Source: JBCCGE01 sp039029455
Lineage (GTDB): Bacteria > Pseudomonadota > Gammaproteobacteria > Arenicellales > Poriferihabitantaceae
Assembly (NCBI GenBank): GCA_039029455.1
Contig: JBCCGE010000011.1
Coordinates: 1 to 54,221, forward strand
Length of the DNA: 54,221 nucleotides
Direction of reading: 5' to 3'
In this document: positions 25,740 through 35,863 of the stretch, in pieces
How positions within the stretch are numbered: position 1 is the first letter of the stretch
Layout of the letters: the number at the start of each line of letters is the position of its first letter
Notes under the pieces: generated by a model
Database searches by the model: none
The model's input: the letters and a program-made list of their open reading frames with translations, nothing else
What the model was told of the DNA's origin: nothing
Position numbers and translations under genes: made by a program

Positions 25740-26159
25740 GTGTCCAGCGAGACGTTAGAGCAAAACGTCAATCGGGTACTGGTTTTGCAGCTGGTGTTGA
25801 CGTTGTCTGCGCTGTTGATTGTGGCCGGAATCGGCATCATATTCAGCAGTGAAGGCCACGTAGTAGTTAACCGGTTGTGTTCGATTGGATTTGGTTGCGG
25901 ACTGGCGTTCGTCCTCACCCTGATCTCCGCGCGGAGCGTGAGAAAATCGAGTGAAACCAGTTATAAATCGCCCGAATTGGCCATGATGCCGGTCTATGCG
26001 GGTACCGTTCAAAAGCTTCTGGTTGCGGCAGCGGGTATGGCGCTGGGACTGGTAAAGCTGGAGCTGGAACCGGCTCATTTAATCATCGGCTTCCTGCTGC
26101 TGCATCTGGCCTATATCGCCGCAGCGCTGGGTTCGAGTTCGAAATCGAACCGCCGATAG
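25740..26159 (+). CDS. atpI: ATP synthase protein I
   Basis: Small membrane protein of 139 residues with four hydrophobic segments, first gene of the ATP synthase operon. AtpI is thought to help c-ring assembly or ion supply and is poorly conserved; assignment rests on size, topology, conserved YAGTVQKLLVAA-like third segment and position before atpB. The start is a GTG with GAGGGG ten bases upstream. Confidence 0.88.
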   Translation: MSSETLEQNVNRVLVLQLVLTLSALLIVAGIGIIFSSEGHVVVNRLCSIGFGCGLAFVLTLISARSVRKSSETSYKSPELAMMPVYAGTVQKLLVAAAGMALGLVKLELEPAHLIIGFLLLHLAYIAAALGSSSKSNRR

Positions 26160-26195
26160 ACGACAAGTTTCTTTTTAACTTACGGACTCAAGCCG

Positions 26196-27059
26196 ATGGC
26201 ATCGTCTGGAACCGTTACGTCAGGGGAGTACATTCGACACCACCTGACCAATCTGACCTTTGGCCCCAAAGCCGATGGCAGCTGGGGAATCGCGCATTCT
26301 GAAGCCGAAATCGCTGAGATGGGTTTTTGGGCCATGCATGTCGACAGTCTGGCCTGGTCGATCATAACCGGCGCCTTGTTTCTCTGGTTTTTTTCACGCA
26401 TCGCCAAGAAAATCGAGGCCGGCGTTCCCGGGAAAGCACAGGGATTCGTTGAGATGATCGTGGAATTTGTGGACGATAACGTCCGAACCTCCTTCTCCTC
26501 CAAAAACGATCTGGTTGCGCCATTGGCGCTGACCGTATTCTGCTGGGTCTTTCTGATGAATCTGATGGATCTGGTGCCCGTTGATCTGATTCCCTGGCTG
26601 TTGGCCAAAGTCGGCGTGGAGTATCAAAAAGTGGTGCCCTCGACCGATCCAAACGTGACCTTTGGATTGTCCATCAGCATCTTCCTGTTGATGGTGTACT
26701 ACAGCGTCGTCAAAAAGGGAGCGATGGGCTTCGCGGCTGAACTTACAATGCATCCGTTTGAAGCGAAGAATCCGGTCATGAAGTTGCTGCTGCTACCCAT
26801 CAACTTCTTCCTCGAATTTGTTGGACTCATCGCGAAGCCGGTGTCCCACTCACTTCGACTTTTCGGCAACATGTATGCCGGCGAGATGATTTTCATCCTG
26901 ATCTCACTGATGTTCGGATCAGGCATTATTTTGTCCTTCTTTGGAGGCGGGCTTCAGTTGATCTGGGCCATCTTCCATATTCTGGTTATCACGTTGCAGG
27001 CGTTTATTTTCATGGTGTTGACGATTGTCTACATGGATATGGCGCATTCGCATCACTAG
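26196..27059 (+). CDS. atpB: ATP synthase F0 subunit a
   Basis: Membrane stator subunit that provides the proton half-channels. It is 287 residues, slightly longer than in E. coli. The SLRLFGNMYAGEMIF motif contains the essential arginine that faces the c-ring, and the C-terminal QAFIFMVLTIVYM helix with Gln is present. The N-terminal EYIRHHLTNLTFG is typical. It is followed by an unusually long gap of 207 bases before atpE. Confidence 0.97.
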   Translation: MASSGTVTSGEYIRHHLTNLTFGPKADGSWGIAHSEAEIAEMGFWAMHVDSLAWSIITGALFLWFFSRIAKKIEAGVPGKAQGFVEMIVEFVDDNVRTSFSSKNDLVAPLALTVFCWVFLMNLMDLVPVDLIPWLLAKVGVEYQKVVPSTDPNVTFGLSISIFLLMVYYSVVKKGAMGFAAELTMHPFEAKNPVMKLLLLPINFFLEFVGLIAKPVSHSLRLFGNMYAGEMIFILISLMFGSGIILSFFGGGLQLIWAIFHILVITLQAFIFMVLTIVYMDMAHSHH

Positions 27060-27213
27060 GCGATCTCATAAATGATCTTTGCACCCGACTCGTCGTTCTC
27101 AGCAAATCACAATGCTCATGTACTATCTGTACACTGCGCGTGTGATTCGCTTCGGGCCTTGATTCGGGCACAAATCTCAACTGATGACACAGCCTTTTGA
27201 TACCGGAAGACAG

Positions 27214-27266
27214 GTTTATTCTTTTCACTTTATTAATTACCCAACTTACATTTTTCGGAGATTAAG
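27214..27266 (+). promoter_or_regulatory. U-rich translation enhancer and Shine-Dalgarno site of atpE
   Basis: A pyrimidine/U-rich tract (27214-27256, including TTTATTCTTTTCACTTTATT) leads into GGAG at 27257-27260, six bases before the atpE ATG. In E. coli a U-rich sequence before atpE binds ribosomal protein S1 and raises translation to supply many c subunits. The same arrangement here suggests the same purpose. The rest of the 207-base gap shows no gene. Confidence 0.55.
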
Positions 27267-27503
27267 ATGGAACAAGCACTTATCTACATCGCAGGTTCAT
27301 TGATGATGGGCCTGGGCGCAATCGGCGCAGCAATCGGCGTAGGCATGCTCGGTGGACGATTTATCGAAGGCGCTGCGCGTCAGCCGGAACTTATTCCGAT
27401 GCTGCGTACCCAGTTCTTCATCGTTATGGGTCTGGTTGACGCCGTGCCGATGATCGCAGTCGGTGTGTCTATGTACATCTTGTTTGTGGTTGCGGGCGGT
27501 TAA
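27267..27503 (+). CDS. atpE: ATP synthase F0 subunit c
   Basis: Proteolipid of 78 residues forming the rotating ring. Two membrane helices are joined by the polar loop GAARQPEL. Helix 1 has the glycine pattern GAIGAAIGVGMLGG; helix 2 carries the proton-binding aspartate (D58, in MGLVDAVPMI). I see no Na-coordinating Gln/Glu-Thr set, so it should be proton-driven. Confidence 0.98.
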   Translation: MEQALIYIAGSLMMGLGAIGAAIGVGMLGGRFIEGAARQPELIPMLRTQFFIVMGLVDAVPMIAVGVSMYILFVVAGG

Positions 27504-27594
27504 CAGCCCATTTCGCAATCCGCTTTAGCACGGGTTTACTGTTGCGACTGAATATTCGACGTCGCGCAATCCGAACACACTAAAGGTAGTCAAG

Positions 27595-28065
27595 ATGAAC
27601 ATAAACATCACACTTTTATGGCAGATGGGTTTCTTCCTGGTGTTTGTGTGGTTCTGCAAAGCGTACGTTTGGGCACCGATTCTCGGTGCAATCAACGAAC
27701 GGCGAACCACCATCGCTGACGGACTTGCCGCCGCGGAAAAAGGCCAGGCCGCTGAAGCCGAAGGCATGAAACAGGCGGAGCAGTTTGTCGCCGAAGCCAA
27801 AGGTCAGGCTTCTGACATCGTCAGTAAGGCTGAAAAACGCGGTAGCGAGCTGGTCGAAGAGGCTCGCGCTCAGGCCAGTGCCGAGAAAGAACGCATCCTG
27901 TCCCAGGCACGAGAAGAGATTGAAACCGAGACCAACAAGGCGCGCGAAGCGTTGCGTGGTCAGGTGAGTGAACTTGCCGTTGCTGGCGCGCAGCAGATTC
28001 TGCGACGCGAGGTCGATGCCAAGGCTCACACCGATCTTCTCGACCAGCTGGCAGCGAAACTCTAA
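27595..28065 (+). CDS. atpF: ATP synthase F0 subunit b
   Basis: Peripheral-stalk subunit of 156 residues, the same length as in E. coli. One N-terminal membrane helix (TLLWQMGFFLVFVWFCKAY) is followed by a long charged helix rich in Ala, Glu, Lys and Arg that dimerises and reaches delta. It begins 91 bases after atpE and ends 12 bases before atpH. Confidence 0.97.
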   Translation: MNINITLLWQMGFFLVFVWFCKAYVWAPILGAINERRTTIADGLAAAEKGQAAEAEGMKQAEQFVAEAKGQASDIVSKAEKRGSELVEEARAQASAEKERILSQAREEIETETNKAREALRGQVSELAVAGAQQILRREVDAKAHTDLLDQLAAKL

Positions 28066-28077
28066 CCGGAGCGCATT

Positions 28078-28614
28078 ATGGCTGATCAAAGCAATCTGGC
28101 TCGTCCCTACGCTCAGGCCGTTTTTGAGTTGGCTAAAGAGCAGGGCGATCTGGCCGCGTGGAGCGACCAGCTTGACCTGCTGGCTGCAATCGCTGCCGAT
28201 CCGGCAACTCAGGAACTGGTGAACAATCCGCAAGTTTCGGCGGATCAGATCGGAGAGTTTTTCCAATCAGTTGCCGGTGCCAATTTGTCTGAAAGTGCGG
28301 CAAATCTGATCAAACTGGTGGTCAGGAATGATCGCGTTTCCGCATTGCCCGATATAGCCAAAGCCTATGCCGAGAAGCGGGCTGAAGCTGAAAGCACGGT
28401 CGAAGCCGAGATGGTTACAGCCACCGAAATCAGTGAACAGCAGCAACAGCAATTTGCCTCAGTTCTTGAAAAGAAACTGGGACGGTCTGTGAAGCTCAGC
28501 TTTGATGTCGACGAAGACCTGATTGGCGGTGCGGTGATTCGTGCCGGCGACTGGGTGCTCGACGGCTCGGTCAAATCTCAGCTTGATCAGCTCGTTGGCG
28601 CGATTGGCTCATAG
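28078..28614 (+). CDS. atpH: ATP synthase F1 subunit delta
   Basis: Cytoplasmic subunit of 178 residues linking the b dimer to the top of the alpha3beta3 head. The N-terminal NLARPYAQAVFELAKEQG and the C-terminal GGAVIRAGDWVLDGSVKSQL with the final Leu-rich helix are the conserved parts of the family. CCGGAG lies five bases before the ATG. Confidence 0.97.
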   Translation: MADQSNLARPYAQAVFELAKEQGDLAAWSDQLDLLAAIAADPATQELVNNPQVSADQIGEFFQSVAGANLSESAANLIKLVVRNDRVSALPDIAKAYAEKRAEAESTVEAEMVTATEISEQQQQQFASVLEKKLGRSVKLSFDVDEDLIGGAVIRAGDWVLDGSVKSQLDQLVGAIGS

Positions 28615-28656
28615 GCACGATCGGCAGAACGCATACTTTTTTGAGGAAATTTTAAA

Positions 28657-30204
28657 ATGTCCATCCAATTGAATCCTTCCGAGATCAGTGAACTGATCAA
28701 GGACAGAATCAAGAATTTTGAAGCGGGCGCCGAAGCGCGCACCGAGGGCACCATCGTCATGTTGACGGACGGCATCGCGCGTATTCATGGTCTGAGTGAG
28801 GCCATGCAGGGCGAGATGCTTGAGTTCCCGAACAACACGTTCGGGCTGGCGCTCAACCTGGAGCAGGATTCCGTCGGTGCGGTAATCCTGGGCGACTACA
28901 AACACCTGTCAGAAGGCGATACGGTTAAATGCACCGGACGTATTCTTGAGGTTCCAATCGGTGAAGGCCTGTTGGGCCGAGTGGTCAATTCGCTGGGTCA
29001 GGCCATCGATGGTAAAGGCGCAATCGACTACGCAGGCGTTTCTCCAATTGAGAAAGTGGCGCCAGGGGTAATCGCACGTCAATCGGTTGATGAGCCGGTA
29101 CAGACCGGTTTGAAATCTATCGATTCCATGGTTCCCATCGGACGAGGTCAGCGTGAGTTGATTATCGGTGACCGCCAGACCGGCAAAACAGCTGTGGCCG
29201 TTGACGCAATCATCAACCAGAAAGGTACCGGCGTTAAATGTATCTACGTCGCGGTTGGTCAGAAGGCATCTTCAATAGCCGCCGTTGTGCGTAAGCTGGA
29301 AGAGCACGGCGCGATGGACCACACCATCGTCGTCTCTGCATCTGCATCAGATTCTGCAGCAGAACAATTCATCGCTCCCTACTCCGGTTGCGCCATGGGC
29401 GAATACTTCCGTGACAAAGGTGAAGATGCCCTGATCATTTATGACGATCTGACCAAACAAGCGTGGGCCTATCGCCAGATTTCACTGCTGCTGAAGCGGC
29501 CACCGGGACGTGAAGCGTATCCGGGTGACGTTTTCTATCTTCACTCTCGTCTGCTTGAGCGAGCAGCGCGGATCAACGCCGACGAAGTGGAAAAGCTCAC
29601 CAACGGTGAGGTCAAAGGCAAAACCGGTTCACTGACCGCACTGCCGATTATCGAAACCCAGGCTGGTGACGTATCGGCGTTCGTACCGACCAACGTAATC
29701 TCGATTACTGACGGTCAGATCTTCCTCGAATCGGATCTGTTCAACGCTGGTATCCGTCCGGCAATTAACGCGGGTCTGTCGGTCTCTCGAGTGGGCGGCG
29801 CGGCTCAAACCGGGATCATCAAAAAACTCGGTGGCGGTATTCGACTGGCGCTGGCGCAGTATCGTGAACTGGCGGCGTTCTCTCAGTTCGCATCCGACCT
29901 CGACGAAGCGACCCGTAAGCAGCTGGAGCGTGGTGAGCGTGTCATGGAGCTGATGAAACAGCCCCAGTATCAGCCCATGTCGGTTGCCGAGATGGCGTTG
30001 TCTCTTTTTGCCGTTAACGAAGGCTTCCTTGACGATGTTGATGTCGCTCAAGTAGTGGCTTTTGAAGGCGCAATGCAGGACTACGTGAAATCCAATCACG
30101 GTGGATTGATGGATGGTATCAATCAGGACTGTGCCTACAACGACGATGTCATCAAAGGTTTGACTGAGGCGGTAGAGGATTTCAAGAAGAACGGCAGCTG
30201 GTAA
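28657..30204 (+). CDS. atpA: ATP synthase F1 subunit alpha
   Basis: Non-catalytic nucleotide-binding subunit, 515 residues (513 in E. coli). Walker A GDRQTGKT is at 171-178, the arginine finger lies in the PAINAGLSVSRVGGAAQ stretch and the C-terminal helical domain is complete. Spacing to neighbours is normal and GAGGAAATTTT precedes the ATG. Confidence 0.98.
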   Translation: MSIQLNPSEISELIKDRIKNFEAGAEARTEGTIVMLTDGIARIHGLSEAMQGEMLEFPNNTFGLALNLEQDSVGAVILGDYKHLSEGDTVKCTGRILEVPIGEGLLGRVVNSLGQAIDGKGAIDYAGVSPIEKVAPGVIARQSVDEPVQTGLKSIDSMVPIGRGQRELIIGDRQTGKTAVAVDAIINQKGTGVKCIYVAVGQKASSIAAVVRKLEEHGAMDHTIVVSASASDSAAEQFIAPYSGCAMGEYFRDKGEDALIIYDDLTKQAWAYRQISLLLKRPPGREAYPGDVFYLHSRLLERAARINADEVEKLTNGEVKGKTGSLTALPIIETQAGDVSAFVPTNVISITDGQIFLESDLFNAGIRPAINAGLSVSRVGGAAQTGIIKKLGGGIRLALAQYRELAAFSQFASDLDEATRKQLERGERVMELMKQPQYQPMSVAEMALSLFAVNEGFLDDVDVAQVVAFEGAMQDYVKSNHGGLMDGINQDCAYNDDVIKGLTEAVEDFKKNGSW

Positions 30205-30241
30205 CAGCGATCGCAAGCGAATCCGATAAAGAGGCTTAGAT

Positions 30242-31114
30242 ATGGCAGGCGCCAAAGAAATACGCACCCAGATCAAGAGTATCGGCAGTACTCGTAAAAT
30301 CACCAAAGCGATGGAAATGGTGGCTGCGAGTAAAATGCGCCGCGCTCAGGATCGCATGAATGCGGCCAAGCCCTATGCGCAGAAAATGCGCAACGTCATC
30401 TCCCACGTTGCCTACGCCCAGTCCGAGTATCACCATCCGTATATGGCAGACCGTGAAGTGAAATCGGTCGGATATATCGTGGTTTCCAGTGATCGCGGAT
30501 TGTGTGGTGGCCTGAACAGCAACCTGTTCCGTAAAGCCGTTCACGACATGTCCGAGTGGAATGACAAGAACGTCAAGGTGAGCGTTGCGGTGATTGGCAA
30601 AAAAGCCAGTGCGTTTTTCAAACGCTTTGGCGCCAACGTGGTGAGTGAGACGGTGGATCTGGGAGATGCGCCCCAGCTCGAAGAGCTGATTGGTGGCATT
30701 AAGGTCATGCTGGACGAGTATCAGGAAGGCAATATTGATCGGCTCTATGTGGTGTACAACGAATTCGTAAACACCATGACCCAGCAGCCGACGGTAGAGC
30801 AGCTGATTCCGGTGGCAGCGTCCGAAGACGAAATGGACAAAAGCAAGATGGGCCACCACTGGGACTACATCTACGAGCCAGAGGCCCAGGAAGTCATCGA
30901 CGTGTTGATGGGTCGCTACATTGAGTCTCTGGTTTACCAGTCGGTGGCGGAGAACTCGGCCTGTGAGCAGGCGGCACGAATGGTGTCGATGAAAGCAGCG
31001 ACCGATAACGCCGGCAAGCTCATCGATGAGCTGCAGCTGGTGTACAACAAAGCACGTCAGGCAGCGATTACGCAGGAGCTGTCCGAAATCGTAAGTGGTG
31101 CCGCAGCGGTCTAG
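30242..31114 (+). CDS. atpG: ATP synthase F1 subunit gamma
   Basis: Central rotor shaft, 290 residues. The N-terminal helix (IRTQIKSIGSTRKITKAMEM) and the C-terminal helix (NAGKLIDELQLVYNKARQA, ITQELSEIVSGAAAV) form the coiled coil inside the hexamer; the central SSDRGLCGGLNSN stretch is conserved. The gene starts 37 bases after atpA. Confidence 0.98.
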   Translation: MAGAKEIRTQIKSIGSTRKITKAMEMVAASKMRRAQDRMNAAKPYAQKMRNVISHVAYAQSEYHHPYMADREVKSVGYIVVSSDRGLCGGLNSNLFRKAVHDMSEWNDKNVKVSVAVIGKKASAFFKRFGANVVSETVDLGDAPQLEELIGGIKVMLDEYQEGNIDRLYVVYNEFVNTMTQQPTVEQLIPVAASEDEMDKSKMGHHWDYIYEPEAQEVIDVLMGRYIESLVYQSVAENSACEQAARMVSMKAATDNAGKLIDELQLVYNKARQAAITQELSEIVSGAAAV

Positions 31115-31168
31115 TCGCAGCACTGCCTGAGTAATGAATTTGAATTTGAAATTGAGGTTTTTCGAACA

Positions 31169-32569
<1,401 letters not shown>

Positions 32570-32599
32570 TTCGGGTCTTAAGAATTCAGGAGCATTTCC

Positions 32600-33019
32600 A
32601 TGCCGAGTATTCAGGTAGATATCGTTAGTGCGGAAGAAGCCATCTGGTCAGGCGAAGGCACTATGGTGTTCGCACCAGGCGAAATGGGTGAACTCGGCAT
32701 TGCGCCGGGGCACACCCCGCTGATCACGCGACTGGCGCCGGGCGACGTTCGTGTCTTGAGCGATAGTGAAGAAGAGCAATTTTTTTATATTTCCGGCGGC
32801 ATTCTCGAAGTCCAGCCTCACGTGGTGACGATTCTTTCAGATACTGCGCTTCGTGCCGGTGATTTGGATGAGGCCGCCGCACTGGAAGCACAGCGTAAAG
32901 CCGAAGAAGCGCTGAAAGATGGCGCTGCTGAAATGGATTACGCACAGGCAAAAGCGGAACTGGCGAACGCTGTAGCGCAAATTCGTGCAATAGAGAAACT
33001 GCGTAAGTTGAACAACTGA
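32600..33019 (+). CDS. atpC: ATP synthase F1 subunit epsilon
   Basis: Rotor subunit of 139 residues that couples gamma to the c-ring and can inhibit hydrolysis. The N-terminal beta-sandwich (GELGIAPGHTPLITRL, FFYISGGILEVQPHVVTIL) and two C-terminal helices are present. CAGGAG precedes the ATG at good spacing. It is the last gene of the operon; a terminator follows 26 bases later. Confidence 0.97.
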   Translation: MPSIQVDIVSAEEAIWSGEGTMVFAPGEMGELGIAPGHTPLITRLAPGDVRVLSDSEEEQFFYISGGILEVQPHVVTILSDTALRAGDLDEAAALEAQRKAEEALKDGAAEMDYAQAKAELANAVAQIRAIEKLRKLNN

Positions 33020-33039
33020 TTCGTTCAAAAAAAAGTCTT

Positions 33040-33070
33040 AAAAAAGCCCGACAGTGTTCGGGCATTTTTA
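33040..33070 (+). terminator. Rho-independent terminator of the atp operon
   Basis: GCCCGA at 33046-33051 pairs with TCGGGC at 33058-33063 over a six-base loop, followed by ATTTTTATT and preceded by an A-run. The A-run and T-run would also allow it to stop transcription from the opposite strand, where an exported-protein gene ends at 33123. Confidence 0.88.
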
Positions 33071-33122
33071 TTACTCAGTAAAAACCAAACGAAATTTCTC
33101 CGCTTGCTGTCAGTTGATACAA

Positions 33123-35543
33123 CTAAATGCAAATAGATACAAATGTCCCTGCCGCGAGTGCTATTGTATAAAACGTACAGCCCGAATCAGGTGAGACAAA
33201 AAACAAACGGTGTGTTGTGTCACTGCCGTCGAAAGCCTGCACTTCAACCTCGTAAATATTGTCCTGATTAAAATCCAGTGGATCCTTTATATCCGGTGGT
33301 GCGAGGAAACTCAGCTCTCCTGTGAGCGTGATTGAAAATAGTGCCTGGTCATCACCGTCGGTCAGCATAAACGTAACCGGATCATTCTCAGCATCTGATG
33401 CGGTAATCTGTCGGATTTCCGTCTCACCGTGCAAAAATGCCAGATTTGAATCGGTAGTAAATACAGGAGGGTCATTAATCGGATTAACAGAAACGGTAAA
33501 CACATCGTCAGTGAATTGTCCGCCTGCTGTTGCCCGAATGGTGATATCGGCGTTGCCGGACTGGTCTGGCAGAAAAATCAACTGGAGTTCATTGGCAACC
33601 AGATTTGTTGCGACGACACCTGAATTGGTGTTGGAAAGTATGGAAAATGTTACCGGGGTGCTGTCGACGTCCTGAAAAACGGTTGAAAGATCAATTGTCG
33701 TTGATGGATCGTCTTCATCCACGCTGAAGTCAGCAATCGGATTAGTGACCTCCGGTGGATCATCGACTGCAGAAACATTAACGGTAAAACTGTTCTCCAC
33801 CGCCACGCTGTCACCCAGTGCCCGGACGGTGATGGTTGAATTGCCACTCTCGTTCGGCTGCAACTCCAACGTCAGTGTGCTCTCTGAAACATCCGTCTGT
33901 ATGAGCTGGGGATTCGAGTTATTTGGCACGCTAAAACTCAATGCGCTATCGATATCACTGAACACCGTCAATAAATTGATCGTTATATCGGGCGCATCCT
34001 CCAATTCATTGATATCGGCAATAGGGTTATCAAGTTGAGGTGGATCGTCCTGTGCATTCACCTGCACCTGAAATGTATCGTCCACGGTCAATCCGTTGGC
34101 AGTAGCGCGGACCGTGATCAGGGCAATGCCATTCTGATTGTCCTGAAAATCCAGAGTCAACGAGTTGCCACTGACGACTGCGTTTACCAGGCCTGGATTG
34201 GTATTCCCATTCAGCGTCTTTACGATGGGGTCAGACTCGGGATCTGAAAAAACACTGCTCAGGTCGATAACGATGTTCTGAGCATCTTCATCAACTGTGA
34301 CATCAGCGATAGGATTATCAACCTCAGGCGGCGCATCAAGCACATCATACTCGTAGACACCCATATCAAAGCCGGCGCCGAATGGTCTTGCGATCCCCAG
34401 CAAATCCGCCGATGGGGCGCCGGATGATGTGCCCGAATTAATTGCTGGCGAACCCGCCGACAGACGATAGTCACTGCCCCCGACAAACAGCGGGTCGCTG
34501 TGTATTACACCGGTTCCAGTGTCTCCGGTATCCCGCACATCGCTATAGGTGACTCGAGCTGTGACAAACGGATCGGGCTCCTGATAAATATCGTCCTGAG
34601 AATTCCACAGAATCGAGTTTTTGATATCTACCGTAAAATGGAAATCATTCACCAGCCCCATATACACACCCCCGACAGGAATACTGCTGTGGGCGGAAGT
34701 ATTGTCTGCGATAGTACAGTTCGTGATGTCAGCTGACGCGATGTTCTGACCACCCGCGCCGATGGCAATCCCTCCCGCGGACAAACCCGACGTATTAGTG
34801 GCGTGATTCCCGGTGACTTCACAATTGGTCACTTCTACAGTCGGCGTTCCAATAGGGTCTACGAATATACCGCCAACGCCGCCGCCGGTATTGTTCCTCA
34901 CAATCGTCTCCTCGATTTTCAACGTTACCGTGAATATGTCACTTATCGGGGAAAGCACATCAATTCCCGCCCGACTAAACGCGGCAGAGTTGGCATTGTT
35001 CTGAATGATACTTCGTCTAATCGTTAGATCAGCAGATTCGGATTTGATTGCCGAAAGAGCGGCATTGTTTGTAGAAAGACCCTGAACGGTGAACCCATCA
35101 AACACCAGATCGCTAAAACTGAATTGGGAAAATCCAACCGTTGATTTCGGAATAGAGACAATAGACCCACCGAGGCCGGTGCCATCAATCACTGTCGTAT
35201 TATTCCAGGGGTCCTGCACACCTCCTCCGACCGGGAAACCACCCAGCAACTGGAAATTGCTTTGCGAGGGAAAGGTAATGTTTTCGTTGAAAGTGCCGGC
35301 GGACACATGCACCCGATCACCGGCTGACGACAGAGTAATGGCAGCCTGAATGGTCGCTTTAGCGGTAGCCCAGGAAAGACCGTCGTTTGCGTCGCTTCCT
35401 CCGTTTGCCGGAGTCTGAACGAAATAGTCTGTCGCCCAAAGAGAAGTCGGTGATATCAGGCAAAGAGCAATCAGAATCGAACGCGCGTTGCATGGGTTAG
35501 GCAAACAAAATACGACAAGCGTTTTCAGAATGGAAGTTATCAT
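33123..35543 (-). CDS. Large exported beta-helix protein with Ig/cadherin-like repeats
   Basis: An 806-residue protein with an N-terminal signal sequence ending near residue 37 (SLWA-TD). Residues about 40-400 form a parallel beta-helix beginning DYFVQTPANGGSDANDGLSW, rich in NN-containing turns, and closing with SAGSPAINSG and FDMGVYEYD, a choice-of-anchor-Q-like end. Residues 405-691 hold three tandem repeats of 95-96 residues, each starting PPxxxNPIAD and containing LxxVFxDxDS and xFTVxVN; a fourth, diverged cadherin-like unit (PPVFTTDSNLAF) follows. The last 20 residues are CTFYTIALAAGTFVSICI, echoing the Cys-ended tail of the CSLREA protein upstream of the atp operon. Probably a cell-surface adhesin or glycan-binding protein. 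It converges on atpC. Confidence 0.8.
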   Translation of the reverse strand: MITSILKTLVVFCLPNPCNARSILIALCLISPTSLWATDYFVQTPANGGSDANDGLSWATAKATIQAAITLSSAGDRVHVSAGTFNENITFPSQSNFQLLGGFPVGGGVQDPWNNTTVIDGTGLGGSIVSIPKSTVGFSQFSFSDLVFDGFTVQGLSTNNAALSAIKSESADLTIRRSIIQNNANSAAFSRAGIDVLSPISDIFTVTLKIEETIVRNNTGGGVGGIFVDPIGTPTVEVTNCEVTGNHATNTSGLSAGGIAIGAGGQNIASADITNCTIADNTSAHSSIPVGGVYMGLVNDFHFTVDIKNSILWNSQDDIYQEPDPFVTARVTYSDVRDTGDTGTGVIHSDPLFVGGSDYRLSAGSPAINSGTSSGAPSADLLGIARPFGAGFDMGVYEYDVLDAPPEVDNPIADVTVDEDAQNIVIDLSSVFSDPESDPIVKTLNGNTNPGLVNAVVSGNSLTLDFQDNQNGIALITVRATANGLTVDDTFQVQVNAQDDPPQLDNPIADINELEDAPDITINLLTVFSDIDSALSFSVPNNSNPQLIQTDVSESTLTLELQPNESGNSTITVRALGDSVAVENSFTVNVSAVDDPPEVTNPIADFSVDEDDPSTTIDLSTVFQDVDSTPVTFSILSNTNSGVVATNLVANELQLIFLPDQSGNADITIRATAGGQFTDDVFTVSVNPINDPPVFTTDSNLAFLHGETEIRQITASDAENDPVTFMLTDGDDQALFSITLTGELSFLAPPDIKDPLDFNQDNIYEVEVQAFDGSDTTHRLFFVSPDSGCTFYTIALAAGTFVSICI
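33473..34331 (-). repeat. Three tandem ~96-codon Ig-like repeats
   Basis: Internal repeats of the exported protein gene, starting at residues 405, 501 and 596 (PPEVDNPIAD, PPQLDNPIAD, PPEVTNPIAD). The units have diverged at the DNA level, so this is an old protein-level duplication rather than a recombining DNA repeat. Confidence 0.8.
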
Positions 35544-35863
35544 GATACGTGCGATCTTTCAGTCAATCATTTCGATGTCTACCGTCATCAGCACGAAAGC
35601 AGCATTTTGGCGAGAGCTGATCAATTCTTGCTGCTTGAGAGCTTCTTCTGACGGATCGAAAAAAATGCTATCACTCGCCATTCACCTCAATGAATAAGCA
35701 TCCATACTCATTTTGAATCAGCGAAAACAGCGAAGGTGCGGTAGCAATTTGCGTTTGCCCTTTGTTTTTTCCGATAATAAATATCCATTTACACATTCCT
35801 AACCAGTCAATTTGGTCCGCGGTTCATTTAGCACGGTCACTATTGACGCCGGAGATCCCAGTC
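35544..35863. other. Divergent intergenic region
   Basis: About 320 bases between the exported repeat protein (minus strand) and the cyclase-hydrolase gene (plus strand). Both promoters should lie here. No strong consensus promoter, repeat or small gene is visible; the frame of the cyclase gene is open upstream to about 35762 but has no ribosome-binding site there. Confidence 0.5.

Noticed and set aside
27616..28266. Long minus-strand frame opposite atpF/atpH
   Set aside because: Antisense shadow of two clear genes, with no family match and low-complexity composition.
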